DNA of 64,000 nucleotides from Pseudomonadota bacterium. GTDB lineage: Bacteria; Pseudomonadota; Gammaproteobacteria; Burkholderiales; REEB80. The translations under genes and the position numbers were made by a program. The stretch covers positions 39,731 through 103,730 of the forward strand of contig JAGWIG010000005.1 in the NCBI GenBank assembly GCA_028873515.1, written 5' to 3'. Every line of letters begins with the position of its first letter. Positions within the stretch are counted from its first letter, which is position 1. Under the pieces are notes generated by a model that did no database searches, was not told the DNA's origin, and worked only from the letters and a program-made list of their open reading frames with translations. Shown one piece after another: positions 9,625 through 19,621 of the stretch.

Positions 9625-9689
9625 CCAATAGGCGTTAGAAAAATGTTAAACTGACTAATAACTAGACTATCGATAGCTTGTCCCGGCCC

Positions 9690-11828
9690 ATGTCCATGCA
9701 GAACCTTTCCAAGCTGCCCGACACCTTGCACGAACTCATTCCTGCTGCAGGCATTGAGCAGTTTGATCTTGCCTGGCAATTTATCCAGCCTACCTACCAG
9801 GGACATGATCGTTTGCCTGGCATACCCCTTAACCTGCACGCCCTTAATGTTGCCACAATCATTGCTGAAATGCATATGGACATTAACACGACCATTGCTG
9901 CCATCATGCAGTGGGCTCCCGATTTTATTGATATGGACAAGCTGGACATCAGACTGGCTCCAGACGTAATGCAATTGGTACAGGGTGTTGCAAGGATGCG
10001 CCCCATAGAACAGTTCCATGCCATTGACGCATCGCGGGAACGTGAAAGCCGTCACCAGGCCGAATCATTCCGTCAGATGTTACTGGCCATGACGGAAGAT
10101 ATCCGGGTAGTTATCATCAAGCTCGCGGACAGAACAGCCCTCCTGCGCACGGCAGATCTGATTAAGCCGGATACAGCCCGGACCCTGGCTGAAGAAGTCA
10201 TGGATATCCACGCCCCTCTGGCCAACCGTCTGGGTATCTGGCAAATCAAGTGGGAACTGGAAGATCGGGCCTTTCATATCCTGGAACCTGAGCGTTACCT
10301 TGCCATTGCAAAACTCCTCGAGGAGAGCAACGAAGAACGAATGCAGGCTATTGACGGCATATTGAGTGCCCTTAAGAATAAATTTGATGAGGCAAACATC
10401 AAAGCTTCCCTATCAGGCCGCCCCAAGCATATCATGAGCATCATTCGGAAGATGACGCGTAAACACAAGACCTTTGAACAGATTTATGATGTCAGGGCCG
10501 TTCGGGTCCAGGTTGCTACGGTAGCTGACTGTTATGCAGCACTTGGATTAATCCATTCATTATGGCTCCCCATACCAGGCGAGTTCGATGATTACATTGC
10601 CCACCCCAAAAGTAATAATTACCGTGCCCTGCACACGGCAGTCATCGGTCCGCAAAACCGTGCAGTGGAAATCCAGATCTGTACCCATGAAATGTACCAG
10701 GAGGCTGAATATGGCGTGGCATCTCACTGGCGCTACAAGGAAGGCACCAAAGTCGCACCTGGAGATGAACAGATTGCCTGGGTCCGCCAGATCCTGCGCT
10801 GGAAAGATGATTTAAATGAAAGTGGGTTAAGTCTAAAGGAACATTTCAAGCATGCCCTATTTCAGGATAAGGTGTATGTTCTAAGCCCGCTCGGAAAAGT
10901 CATTGATCTCCCGCAGGGAGCAACCCCCATAGACTTTGCCTATGCCCTGCATTCCTCATTGGGGCATCGGTGCCGGGGGGCCTTGGTCGATGGGATGATT
11001 GTTCCCCTCAACACCCCTTTGTCCACAGGTCAGCGAGTTGAAATACTGACTAACAGGCAACCGTCACCTAGCCGTGACTGGCTTAACCCATCACTGGGAT
11101 ATCTGATGACAACCCGTGCCAGGACGCGGGTCAGGCAATGGTTCAGACAACAGGATTTTACGGCCGATGCGTCAAACGGGCGAAATATGCTTGAAAAGGA
11201 ACTGACCAGGCTTGCCTCTGCAATGGCCCATGAACGAATTGCACAAAACCTGGGATATTCACGTAATGAGGAACTATATGCAGCGATTGGACGAAACGAA
11301 GTCACCCTGACCCAGATCCAGCATGTTATCGCTCCCTCTGAAACCTTCAACCCACAACTGGTACTCCGTCCGAAAAGCTCAACCCAGAGTTCAGGTATCC
11401 TGCTAGAAGGGGAAGGCAACCTGCTTACCCAGATAGCAGGCTGCTGCAAGCCGGTACCACCTGATGCCATTGCGGGATTTGTCACTCTAGGCCGTGGTGC
11501 CAGTATCCACCGGATAAACTGCCCCACTTTTACGCGCCTTAAAGCTAAGAATCCTGATCGGGTATTACAGGCAGACTGGGGAAGCAGTCAGAATGTTTTT
11601 TACGCCAGTGATATCGAAATCCATGCCCATAACCAGGATGACCTGATAACCCAGGTGAATGATCTTCTGCGCCGGGAAAAAATCCGCACCACGGCAATGC
11701 GCGCACTTACACGCCACGGTCAAACCTTGTTACGCTATACAGTTGAGACTATGGGAATGGAAATCATCAATCGCCTGCAGACTGAACTCGAGAGTATCCC
11801 TGGCGTCTGGTCAGTCAGGCGTCGCTAG
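9690..11828 (+). CDS. relA: GTP pyrophosphokinase RelA, (p)ppGpp synthetase
   Basis: RelA is the ribosome-associated stringent-response enzyme that transfers pyrophosphate from ATP to GTP or GDP. The order is a pseudo-hydrolase domain, synthetase, TGS, helical region, zinc-finger/CC domain and ACT. The HD and HDxxED residues of the hydrolase domain are missing: the position of HDTVED reads QWAPDF. The synthetase carries the EFDD motif at about residues 298-301, the RelA-type ExDD rather than the RxKD of bifunctional SpoT/Rel. The C-terminal AGCCKP and HRINCP motifs are intact. The start is placed at the ATG at 9690; a TTG at 9678 and an ATG at 9696 are alternatives. It is divergent from htpG, and its 3' end overlaps the DUF2818 gene by 14 bases. 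Confidence 0.94.
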   Translation: MSMQNLSKLPDTLHELIPAAGIEQFDLAWQFIQPTYQGHDRLPGIPLNLHALNVATIIAEMHMDINTTIAAIMQWAPDFIDMDKLDIRLAPDVMQLVQGVARMRPIEQFHAIDASRERESRHQAESFRQMLLAMTEDIRVVIIKLADRTALLRTADLIKPDTARTLAEEVMDIHAPLANRLGIWQIKWELEDRAFHILEPERYLAIAKLLEESNEERMQAIDGILSALKNKFDEANIKASLSGRPKHIMSIIRKMTRKHKTFEQIYDVRAVRVQVATVADCYAALGLIHSLWLPIPGEFDDYIAHPKSNNYRALHTAVIGPQNRAVEIQICTHEMYQEAEYGVASHWRYKEGTKVAPGDEQIAWVRQILRWKDDLNESGLSLKEHFKHALFQDKVYVLSPLGKVIDLPQGATPIDFAYALHSSLGHRCRGALVDGMIVPLNTPLSTGQRVEILTNRQPSPSRDWLNPSLGYLMTTRARTRVRQWFRQQDFTADASNGRNMLEKELTRLASAMAHERIAQNLGYSRNEELYAAIGRNEVTLTQIQHVIAPSETFNPQLVLRPKSSTQSSGILLEGEGNLLTQIAGCCKPVPPDAIAGFVTLGRGASIHRINCPTFTRLKAKNPDRVLQADWGSSQNVFYASDIEIHAHNQDDLITQVNDLLRREKIRTTAMRALTRHGQTLLRYTVETMGMEIINRLQTELESIPGVWSVRRR

Positions 11829-12117
11829 AGGATTTTGGCCATAAAAAGCGGTACACATAACCGGGAAAGGCAAAGACAAGAAAAAGACAGATTGTCACCA
11901 CATAAAATTGCCAGCCCTGGTGATGTACTGGCCCCATGCTCGCTTCCAGGATTCGCCCCAAGCCACCAATGAGAAAATAAAGAACAACCAGTTCCAGAAG
12001 GAACCAGAATGGTTGCTTCCCTTTCGCAAGAGTCATGACTCCAAACAATCGATTGGTCAAAAAAGGCCAATTCGCCGCAAGAAACGCAACCAGTAACAAA
12101 CTCCATGAATGTGTCAA
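11815..12117 (-). CDS. DUF2818 family small membrane protein at the end of the nuo operon
   Basis: This 100-residue integral membrane protein has three or four hydrophobic segments (about residues 5-25, 35-57 and 72-92), with the motif AANWPFLTNRL near the N-terminus. It matches the DUF2818 family, found directly after nuoN in many Betaproteobacteria. Its start lies 9 bases after nuoN, so it is part of the complex I transcript. No function is established; the constant position suggests a role in complex I assembly or membrane insertion, which is inference. The end overlaps the convergent relA stop by 14 bases. Confidence 0.85.
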   Translation of the reverse strand: MTHSWSLLLVAFLAANWPFLTNRLFGVMTLAKGKQPFWFLLELVVLYFLIGGLGRILEASMGPVHHQGWQFYVVTICLFLVFAFPGYVYRFLWPKSSSDA

Positions 12118-12126
12118 AGCCAGACC

Positions 12127-13572
12127 TTAAAAAGAATGCATGATTGAATAAGTACAAAGACTCATGAGAGACTGGGGCATCAGCCCCAGCACCAGCATGG
12201 CCAAGCCATTCAAGCTCATAACCAGACGTACGTCTACCCTGGGCGCAATGGGAGCTATCTGTTTGGGTTCGTCAAAATACATGAGTTTGACAATACGTAA
12301 ATAATAAAAGGCGCCAATAACAGAAAGCAGAACCGCCAGAACGGTCAACCACACATAGCCTGCCTGCAGCGCCGCCTGGAGTACGGCAAGCTTAGCATAA
12401 AACCCAACTGTCGGAGGAATACCTGCCATGGCAAACATGACCAGTAAAAGCATGAAGGCGTACCATGGATTCCGCTGGTTAAGGCCTTTAAAATCCTCGA
12501 GCATATCTGATTCGAATCCTGCCCGCGCGAGCAGAAGAATCATGCCGAAAGCACCCAGGCTCATAATAACGTAGACTGCCATATAATACATGGCTGCACT
12601 ATACCCGGCTATGCTCCCGCTTAAAATACCAAGCAGTACGAATCCCATATGTGCAATAGTCGAATAGGCGAGCATGCGTTTAAAATTGGTCTGGGCAATG
12701 GCGGTCACATTTCCGACAAGAATAGATAGCACGGCCATGATGACCAGCATCTGCTGCCAGTCTGCAACCAGCCCATGCAGCCCGCCGATCAGCAGGCGCA
12801 TGAAAAAAGCGAAAGCGGCAAACTTGGGAGCAGTGCCAATAAAAAGGGCAACTGGTGTAGGCGCCCCCTCATAGACATCTGGAATCCACATATGAAAAGG
12901 GACTGCCCCAATCTTGAACGCCAGTCCTGCAACTACAAAAACGAGACCAAACAGGAGTGGTGCCCCTTCAGTAACCTGTCCACTATCTATCACTGAAGCC
13001 ACTTTTGCTATGTCCAGCGAACCCGTCACCCCATAAAGCATGGACATGCCGTAAAGCAGAAGACCGGAAGCCAGTGCCCCAAGCACAAAATATTTCATGG
13101 CTGCTTCAGTAGCCCGGGCATTGTCGCGATCCAGGGCAATCATGGCATAAAATGATAAGGCCATCAGCTCAAGCCCAAGATAAAGAGTCAAAAAATGACC
13201 TGCTGATATCAGTACCATCATGCCTAACATGGCAAAAAGTGTCAGGACAAAATACTCACCCCTGAACAGGTTGCGGGTTTTGAGATAGGATGAGGAGTAA
13301 ACAAACATGATTTCTACACTCAGGCAAATCATGAGCTTCAGAATGTCCGCCATCGCATCCCTTGTAAACATGTCGCCAAAGAGACTGACAGAAGGGCCGC
13401 TTGTACCCAGAATGCAAACCGCCGTAATAGCCACTGCTATTTGCGACATTACAAACGTCACAGAACGGTTTTCGTCGCGTATAAACAAATCCGCAATAAG
13501 TATGAAACAAATCATGCCAAGAAGAGCCATCTCCGGCAGCATCGGCATCAGGTTAGGCAGTTCAAAATTCAT
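12127..13572 (-). CDS. nuoN: NADH-quinone oxidoreductase subunit N
   Basis: NuoN is one of the three antiporter-like proton-pumping subunits of the complex I membrane arm. The 481-residue protein has about 14 hydrophobic segments. It includes the conserved FVVAGLAFKIGAVPFHMW block of TM7-8, with the key lysine, and the proline-rich PDVYEGAPTPV loop. The region around residue 300 (NFKRMLAYSTIAHMGF) is the second family signature. It follows nuoM by 11 bases in the nuoA-N operon. Length and motifs are normal. Confidence 0.97.
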   Translation of the reverse strand: MNFELPNLMPMLPEMALLGMICFILIADLFIRDENRSVTFVMSQIAVAITAVCILGTSGPSVSLFGDMFTRDAMADILKLMICLSVEIMFVYSSSYLKTRNLFRGEYFVLTLFAMLGMMVLISAGHFLTLYLGLELMALSFYAMIALDRDNARATEAAMKYFVLGALASGLLLYGMSMLYGVTGSLDIAKVASVIDSGQVTEGAPLLFGLVFVVAGLAFKIGAVPFHMWIPDVYEGAPTPVALFIGTAPKFAAFAFFMRLLIGGLHGLVADWQQMLVIMAVLSILVGNVTAIAQTNFKRMLAYSTIAHMGFVLLGILSGSIAGYSAAMYYMAVYVIMSLGAFGMILLLARAGFESDMLEDFKGLNQRNPWYAFMLLLVMFAMAGIPPTVGFYAKLAVLQAALQAGYVWLTVLAVLLSVIGAFYYLRIVKLMYFDEPKQIAPIAPRVDVRLVMSLNGLAMLVLGLMPQSLMSLCTYSIMHSF

Positions 13573-13583
13573 AGTGACCTCTT

Positions 13584-15074
13584 CTAGTGCAGCTTGCTCT
13601 GGAGAATGCGAGCCAACAGATTATGTGATGATACCTGTATGACATGTGTCAGGGGGAACGGATAAAGTCCCATACCCAAAACAGCTACAGCAAGCAGGCC
13701 CAACACGAGTATCTCCCGACCGTTCAGATCTTCCATGGTCGCAACAGCCTTGTTCACAACTTCCCCAAACACGACCCGTTTGTACATCCAGAGGGTATAG
13801 GCTGCACCGGTAATAAGCGTCGTCGCAGCCAGTACCGCGTACCAGAAATTGGCCTGCATCGTGGCCAGAATCACCGTAAACTCTCCGGTAAATGCAGAAG
13901 TCCCAGGAAGTCCTGCATTAGCCATGGCAAACAACATGAAAAAAGCTGCAAAGATTGGCATGCTATTGGCGATGCCGCCATAGTCCGCAATCAGACGGGA
14001 ATGAAGACGGTCGTACATGACACCGATACAGAGGAACAAGGCTGCAGACACAAACCCATGCGATATCATCTGCAGGACTGCTCCTTCAAATCCCAGAAGG
14101 TTGAAAATGAACAGGCCAAGGGTTACAAACCCCATATGGGCAATGGATGAATAAGCAATAAGCTTCTTCATGTCCGTTTGCACCAGGGCAACAAAACTGA
14201 TATAGATGATGGCCATCAGGGACAAAAAGATCATAACCCCTGACAGGGCATGTGCAGCATCAGGTGCAATCGGCATCGCCAAGCGAATAAAGCCATACCC
14301 TCCCATCTTCAGCATGATCGCTGCCAGCACCACTGAACCTCCTGTCGGAGCTTCAACGTGTGCATCAGGCAACCAGGTGTGCACAGGCCACATTGGCAGC
14401 TTGACAGCGAAGGCCAGAAAAAAGGAAATAAAAATCAGGATCTGGGCAGTCATGCCTAAAGGCAGGTTCTGGAAATCGGAAATTTCAAAACTGCCTGCCA
14501 GATGGTACATGTAGATGAAACTTATCAGCATCAGTAAAGAACCCAGCAGGGTATACAGAAAGAACTTGATCGTGGCATAAACCCGGTTAGGTCCACCCCA
14601 GACACCGATAATGATGAACATCGGGATCAGCTGTGCTTCCCAGAACACATAGAACAGCATCGCATCCAGGGCAGCGAACACACCAATCATCACTCCGGAA
14701 AGGATAAGAAATGAAGCCATGTACTGCGCAACCTTCTTCTGGATGACTTGCCACCCTGCAATCACCACCAGCACCGTTGTAAAGCTGGTAAGCAGAATCA
14801 GCAAAACGGAAATCCCATCCACACCAAGATGATAGTTAATATTAAATGCTGGAATCCAGGATGAGAACTCCTCAAACTGCATCCCTGACTGGGTAGCATT
14901 AAACCCGGTATACAAGGGTAAAGTCACCAGAAATCCAGCAAGGGCACCAACCAACGCAAGCCAGCGTGAAAATCCAGGTGAAGAATCGCGTCCGGTAAGG
15001 AGAACCAGAACGCCTGCAGCGATCGGCACCCAGATAGCCAGACTCAGTAGAGGTAGTCCATCAAACATAATCAT
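13584..15074 (-). CDS. nuoM: NADH-quinone oxidoreductase subunit M
   Basis: NuoM is an antiporter-like subunit of the complex I membrane arm, 496 residues with about 14 transmembrane helices. The signature WEAQLIPMFIIIGVWGG with the essential glutamate of TM5, the KLPMWPVHTWLPDAHVEAPT block and the MKKLIAYSSIAHMGF segment are all present. The stop lies 11 bases before nuoN and the start 33 bases after nuoL. Nothing unusual is visible. Confidence 0.97.
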   Translation of the reverse strand: MIMFDGLPLLSLAIWVPIAAGVLVLLTGRDSSPGFSRWLALVGALAGFLVTLPLYTGFNATQSGMQFEEFSSWIPAFNINYHLGVDGISVLLILLTSFTTVLVVIAGWQVIQKKVAQYMASFLILSGVMIGVFAALDAMLFYVFWEAQLIPMFIIIGVWGGPNRVYATIKFFLYTLLGSLLMLISFIYMYHLAGSFEISDFQNLPLGMTAQILIFISFFLAFAVKLPMWPVHTWLPDAHVEAPTGGSVVLAAIMLKMGGYGFIRLAMPIAPDAAHALSGVMIFLSLMAIIYISFVALVQTDMKKLIAYSSIAHMGFVTLGLFIFNLLGFEGAVLQMISHGFVSAALFLCIGVMYDRLHSRLIADYGGIANSMPIFAAFFMLFAMANAGLPGTSAFTGEFTVILATMQANFWYAVLAATTLITGAAYTLWMYKRVVFGEVVNKAVATMEDLNGREILVLGLLAVAVLGMGLYPFPLTHVIQVSSHNLLARILQSKLH

Positions 15075-15107
15075 CCCAGAATTTTATTGTCAATCGTCAA
15101 ACCGGTT

Positions 15108-17063
15108 TTAGTTATGTACAAACCAGCTAATCAGTGCAAACACGCCAATGATCATGGCAAATGCATAGTGATAAATATATCCAGACTGGACCAGTCGCAT
15201 GATCCGGGAACCTAGCGACACTACACGGGCAGTACCATTGACGAAAAAATCATCAATCACCGATACATCTCCATACTGCCATAACGCTTTGCCGAGCCGG
15301 CGTGCCCCCCCTGCAAAAAACCAGTCATTGAATTCATCAAAGCCATATTTATGATCAAGTATGGTATAAATCCACCCGGATTTTTTCTGTATGACTGCTG
15401 GTAAAGCAGTATTTACGATATAGAGATACCAGGCAGTAGCAATTCCGGCAATTGCAATCCAGAAAGGCAAGGCCGTTACCCCTTCCCAAATGAATCCGCC
15501 TATCCCGTCGAAATGTGAGCCCATTACAGCCAGCACGTTGTTTGAAGGAGCAACATAGATGGAGTTCCCAAAAAAATGGCCAAACAGCATGGGTTGAATA
15601 AATACAAAACCTGCAAAAAAACTGGGGATGGCCAGCATCACGAGTGGCAGCGTCACCACCCATGGAGATTCATGCAAATGCTCCTGGGTATGGTGATCCA
15701 TCCGTCCTTTGCCATGGAAAGTCATGAACAGCATTCTAAACGTATAAAGGGCGGTTACGAATACCCCGGACAGCACGGCAAAATATGCGAAACCTGCACC
15801 TGGGGTGGTCGATAGCGAGACCGCTTCAATAATGGTGTCTTTCGAGAAAAAACCTGCAAAAGGTGGGATACCGCACAATGCAAGCGATCCAATCACGAAT
15901 GTCCAGTAAGTGACAGGCATGTATTTTCTCAAACCGCCCATTTTCCTCATGTCCTGCTCATGATGCATGGCAATAATGACGGAACCGGCAGCCAGGAATA
16001 GAAGCGCCTTGAAAAAGGCATGGGTCATAAGATGAAAAATAGCGACCGGATAAGCTGAAGCGCCCAATGCCACCGTCATGTAACCCAGCTGCGACAGGGT
16101 TGAATAAGCAATCACCCGCTTGATATCGAACTGGATTACTCCGAGAAAACCCATAAACAAGGCAGTAATACCGCCGATTACAAGTACAACGGAACGGGCA
16201 GTCTGGGACAGTTCAAACAGGGGCGACATGCGGGCCACCATGAATATGCCCGCTGTAACCATGGTTGCAGCATGGATCAAGGCCGAAATAGGGGTTGGAC
16301 CTTCCATTGAATCAGGTAACCAGACATGAAGCGGAAACTGCGCGGATTTTCCCATTGCTCCTACAAAAAGCAGGATGCAGATCACTGACATGACGTTCCA
16401 CGGATCACCGGGAATCAATGAAACAGTCTGAGCCGCCATACTTTGAGCCTGACCAAAAACCTGTCCATAATCAAGACTATGAAATGTTGAAAGAACTAGG
16501 CCGATGCCCAGTAAAAAACCAAAATCTCCCACCCGGTTTACAAGAAAAGCTTTAAGATTGGCATAAATGGCACTTTGTTTTGTATACCAGAAACCAATCA
16601 AAAGATAGGAAACCAACCCGACTGCTTCCCAACCGAAAAAGAGCTGCATGAAATTGTTGCTCATGACGAGCATGAGCATCGAAAAGGTAAAAAGCGAAAT
16701 ATAGCTGAAAAAACGCTGATAGCCCGGATCATCGGCCATATAACCAATCGTGTAGATATGGACCATGAGAGAAACGAAGGTTACAACCACCATCATCATC
16801 GCTGACAGGGGATCAATGAGAAAACCGACCTGGAGCTTGAGGCTTCCGATCTGCATCCATTGATATACCGTTCCATTGAAGGTATGGCCATGTAGAACAC
16901 TGTTCAGGATAAACAAGGAACCAGCCAAGGAAATGGCGACACCCAGAATGGTCACGAGGTGACTACCAGTTCGGCCAATGAGACGGCCCAGGAATCCGGC
17001 CAGAATCGCTCCAGCCATGGGTGCCAGAGGCACAAGCAAATAAAGGTTCTGCATATCAATCAT
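15108..17063 (-). CDS. nuoL: NADH-quinone oxidoreductase subunit L
   Basis: NuoL is the distal proton-pumping subunit of complex I, with the long lateral helix that clamps the membrane arm. The 651-residue protein shows FFGWEAVGLVSYLLIGFW (essential Glu), KSAQFPLHVWLPDSMEGPTP and DIKRVIAYSTLSQLGYM. The C-terminal extension of about 150 residues, including FDEFNDWFF, is where the lateral helix and last anchor helix are expected. Spacing to nuoK is 43 bases. Length is within the usual 610-680 range. Confidence 0.97.
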   Translation of the reverse strand: MIDMQNLYLLVPLAPMAGAILAGFLGRLIGRTGSHLVTILGVAISLAGSLFILNSVLHGHTFNGTVYQWMQIGSLKLQVGFLIDPLSAMMMVVVTFVSLMVHIYTIGYMADDPGYQRFFSYISLFTFSMLMLVMSNNFMQLFFGWEAVGLVSYLLIGFWYTKQSAIYANLKAFLVNRVGDFGFLLGIGLVLSTFHSLDYGQVFGQAQSMAAQTVSLIPGDPWNVMSVICILLFVGAMGKSAQFPLHVWLPDSMEGPTPISALIHAATMVTAGIFMVARMSPLFELSQTARSVVLVIGGITALFMGFLGVIQFDIKRVIAYSTLSQLGYMTVALGASAYPVAIFHLMTHAFFKALLFLAAGSVIIAMHHEQDMRKMGGLRKYMPVTYWTFVIGSLALCGIPPFAGFFSKDTIIEAVSLSTTPGAGFAYFAVLSGVFVTALYTFRMLFMTFHGKGRMDHHTQEHLHESPWVVTLPLVMLAIPSFFAGFVFIQPMLFGHFFGNSIYVAPSNNVLAVMGSHFDGIGGFIWEGVTALPFWIAIAGIATAWYLYIVNTALPAVIQKKSGWIYTILDHKYGFDEFNDWFFAGGARRLGKALWQYGDVSVIDDFFVNGTARVVSLGSRIMRLVQSGYIYHYAFAMIIGVFALISWFVHN

Positions 17064-17106
17064 GTTTGGCTACCATTATCCCTATTCCGGCAATGCCGGA
17101 TTATTA

Positions 17107-17409
17107 TCAGCCCTTCAGGTTATCAAGATCGTCCACGTTAATGGTCTTCAGATTACGGAACAGCACCACCAGAATGGCAAGCCCGATTGCCGATTCTGCG
17201 GCGGCCACAGTGAGGATGAAAAAAACAAATATCTGCCCTGATATGTCGCCCAGATAATGCGAGAAGGCGATGAAATTGATATTCACAGCCAACAGCATGA
17301 GTTCAATGGCCATAAGCAGGATAATGACATTCTTCCTGTTCAGGAAAATACCAATCACACTGATGGCAAACAGCAAGGCACCCAGGATCAAGTAGTTTGA
17401 TAACGGCAT
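17107..17409 (-). CDS. nuoK: NADH-quinone oxidoreductase subunit K
   Basis: NuoK is a 100-residue, three-helix MrpC-like subunit of the complex I membrane arm. The glutamates of the proton path are visible in the [17 protein letters not shown] segment (TM2) and in [12 protein letters not shown] (TM3). It begins 3 bases after the nuoJ stop, so translation is probably coupled. Complete and typical. Confidence 0.97.
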   Translation of the reverse strand: MPLSNYLILGALLFAISVIGIFLNRKNVIILLMAIELMLLAVNINFIAFSHYLGDISGQIFVFFILTVAAAESAIGLAILVVLFRNLKTINVDDLDNLKG

Positions 17410-17412
17410 CTC

Positions 17413-18039
17413 CTATCCTTTCGCTTCAGTCACGGGAGGGGATTTTTCGACATCCATCTTGACAATGCGTAAACGGGTTGAGCGATCTACATGAATCTGC
17501 TGGCCTGGATTCTGGTACTTGGTTCCGCGCCGGCGCCTCATGGTCAGGGTAATCGCTGCCACAATCGCAACAAGTAAAATAACCGCTGCCAGTTCAAACG
17601 GATAGACATAGGTGGTATAAAGCTGCATGCCCAGTTCAGCCGTATTGGAATAACCAGGGCCATGCGCGACAGGTTGTGAAAAATGATCCAGGCCGAAATT
17701 CCTTGATCCAAGCACCAGGATCATCTCCACAACGAGCAGCAAGGCAATTAGCCCTCCAAGTGGAAGATAACTCCAGAACCCCTCACGCAGCCTGGCCAGA
17801 TTGATATCCAGCATCATGACCACAAATAGAAAAAGCACCATGACTGCACCCACATAAACCAGTACCAGGGTTATGGCCAGAAATTCTGCCTCAAGCATCA
17901 TCCAAATTCCCGAGGCCGTAAAAAAGGACAGCACGAGAAACAAGGCTGACTGTACCGGGTTGCGAATGGTAATAACCGCAGTCGCAGACAGCAATAATAC
18001 AGTCGAGAAAAAATAAAATACGCCAGTTTCAAATGTCAT
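17413..18039 (-). CDS. nuoJ: NADH-quinone oxidoreductase subunit J
   Basis: NuoJ is a complex I membrane subunit of 208 residues. Five hydrophobic helices are visible, including the TM3 block LVYVGAVMVLFLFVVMML that holds the pi-bulge region linked to coupling. The C-terminal 40 residues are polar and basic (RRRRGTKYQ), which is common in betaproteobacterial NuoJ. It sits between nuoI (18-base gap) and nuoK (3-base gap). Confidence 0.96.
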   Translation of the reverse strand: MTFETGVFYFFSTVLLLSATAVITIRNPVQSALFLVLSFFTASGIWMMLEAEFLAITLVLVYVGAVMVLFLFVVMMLDINLARLREGFWSYLPLGGLIALLLVVEMILVLGSRNFGLDHFSQPVAHGPGYSNTAELGMQLYTTYVYPFELAAVILLVAIVAAITLTMRRRRGTKYQNPGQQIHVDRSTRLRIVKMDVEKSPPVTEAKG

Positions 18040-18057
18040 AATCTTGTCTTCTGCCTG

Positions 18058-18546
18058 TTAACGGTATGGGGCATCTTTTGTCCGATCGAGGGCAATCTGT
18101 GCTTCATATTTATCTCCGATTGCAAGCAACATCGGTTTTGTATAATACAGATCACTATGTTTTTCACCATGGTAATCAAAGATATTGGTCTCAACAATTG
18201 AATCTACCGGGCAGGATTCTTCGCAAAATCCACAAAAAATGCATTTACTCAGATCAATATCGTAACGGGTAGTACGTCGACTACCATCTGAGCGCTGCTC
18301 TGACTCAATCGTAATAGCCATAGCTGGACAGACTGCTTCGCAAAGCTTGCAGGCAATACAGCGTTCCTCACCATTTGGATAACGCCTCAGTGCATGCAAA
18401 CCCCGGAATCGTGGAGATAAGGGCGTCCGTTCTTCAGGGAACTGGACGGTAATTTTTCGGGCGAAAAGGTAGCGCCCGGTAACAGCAAGTCCCTTGAGCA
18501 TTTCAATTAAAAACCAGCTGTTAACAAATGATTTGAAACGTTTCAT
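18058..18546 (-). CDS. nuoI: NADH-quinone oxidoreductase subunit I
   Basis: NuoI is the ferredoxin-like subunit carrying clusters N6a and N6b in the peripheral arm. Of its 162 residues, two complete CxxCxxCxxxCP motifs are visible: [12 protein letters not shown] and [12 protein letters not shown]. The N-terminal amphipathic region contacts the membrane arm. Its ATG lies 18 bases after nuoH. Cysteine complement and length are normal. Confidence 0.97.
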   Translation of the reverse strand: MKRFKSFVNSWFLIEMLKGLAVTGRYLFARKITVQFPEERTPLSPRFRGLHALRRYPNGEERCIACKLCEAVCPAMAITIESEQRSDGSRRTTRYDIDLSKCIFCGFCEESCPVDSIVETNIFDYHGEKHSDLYYTKPMLLAIGDKYEAQIALDRTKDAPYR

Positions 18547-18564
18547 AACAACTCCTCACCCACC

Positions 18565-19593
18565 CTAATGTACGAGATATCCGAAGCGGGTCTGCATGAT
18601 CGCACCAATGACCACAAGCCATACCAGCGTCACAGGAATAAAAACTTTCCATCCAAGACGCATGATTTGATCATAGCGATATCTTGGAAAAGTGGCGCGT
18701 AACCATAAAAACATGAATAACACGCAGGCGACTTTACTTACCAGCCAGAACAAGGGCGGCAGATAGGTAAAAGGAACCACATTAAAGGGGGCTGCCCAGC
18801 CTCCGAGGAACATGATGACAGCAAGGGTGGAAACCAGAATCATGTTGGCATATTCAGCAAGAAAAAATACCGCAAAAGCCATACCGGAATATTCAACATG
18901 AAAACCGGCGACGATTTCAGATTCACCTTCGGCAACATCAAAAGGAGCCCGGTTGGTTTCCGCCACAGCCGCAATGAAATAAACAATAAACATGGGTAAA
19001 AGCGGCAACCAGTACCAGTACAGGATTCCCCCCTTCTGGCCATTGACAATATCTACCAGATTCAGGGAGCCAGCAGCCATCAGGACCCCTACCAAGGCGA
19101 AACCCATGGCGATCTCATACGACACAATCTGAGCGGCTGAACGTAGGCTCCCCAAAAAAGCATATTTCGAATTTGAAGCCCATCCGGCGATAATCACCCC
19201 ATAAACTCCCATGGAGGTAATCGCCATGATAAAAAGCAGTCCTGCATTAACATTTGCCAGCACAAGTCCCGGAGAGAACGGAATCACTGCCCAGGCAACC
19301 AGAGCTGGCGCAATCGATAAGACCGGGGCCAAAACAAAAAGAAAACGGCTTGAACCGGCAGGAATGATGATTTCCTTGACCAAAAGCTTGAGCGTATCAG
19401 CAAACGGTTGAAATAAGCCTAAAGGGCCTACCCGATTGGGGCCGATTCGCAATTGCATGTATCCGATAACCTTGCGCTCGGCCAAGGTAAGATAAGCCAC
19501 GCAAAGAATCAAAGGTACCACAATGACAAGAATTTTCACCAGTGTCCAGACCGGTAAAAAGGCAGATCCCATTAATTCCTGTAACGACGTCAT
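18565..19593 (-). CDS. nuoH: NADH-quinone oxidoreductase subunit H
   Basis: NuoH forms much of the quinone-binding chamber and links the peripheral and membrane arms. At 342 residues with eight or nine helices it is full length. The signatures [19 protein letters not shown] near the N-terminus and [21 protein letters not shown] in the centre are intact, including the acidic loop facing the quinone site. Gap to nuoG is 28 bases. Confidence 0.97.
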   Translation of the reverse strand: MTSLQELMGSAFLPVWTLVKILVIVVPLILCVAYLTLAERKVIGYMQLRIGPNRVGPLGLFQPFADTLKLLVKEIIIPAGSSRFLFVLAPVLSIAPALVAWAVIPFSPGLVLANVNAGLLFIMAITSMGVYGVIIAGWASNSKYAFLGSLRSAAQIVSYEIAMGFALVGVLMAAGSLNLVDIVNGQKGGILYWYWLPLLPMFIVYFIAAVAETNRAPFDVAEGESEIVAGFHVEYSGMAFAVFFLAEYANMILVSTLAVIMFLGGWAAPFNVVPFTYLPPLFWLVSKVACVLFMFLWLRATFPRYRYDQIMRLGWKVFIPVTLVWLVVIGAIMQTRFGYLVH

Positions 19594-19621
19594 CTATCCG
19601 ACCTATCTAAAAATGTTAGGT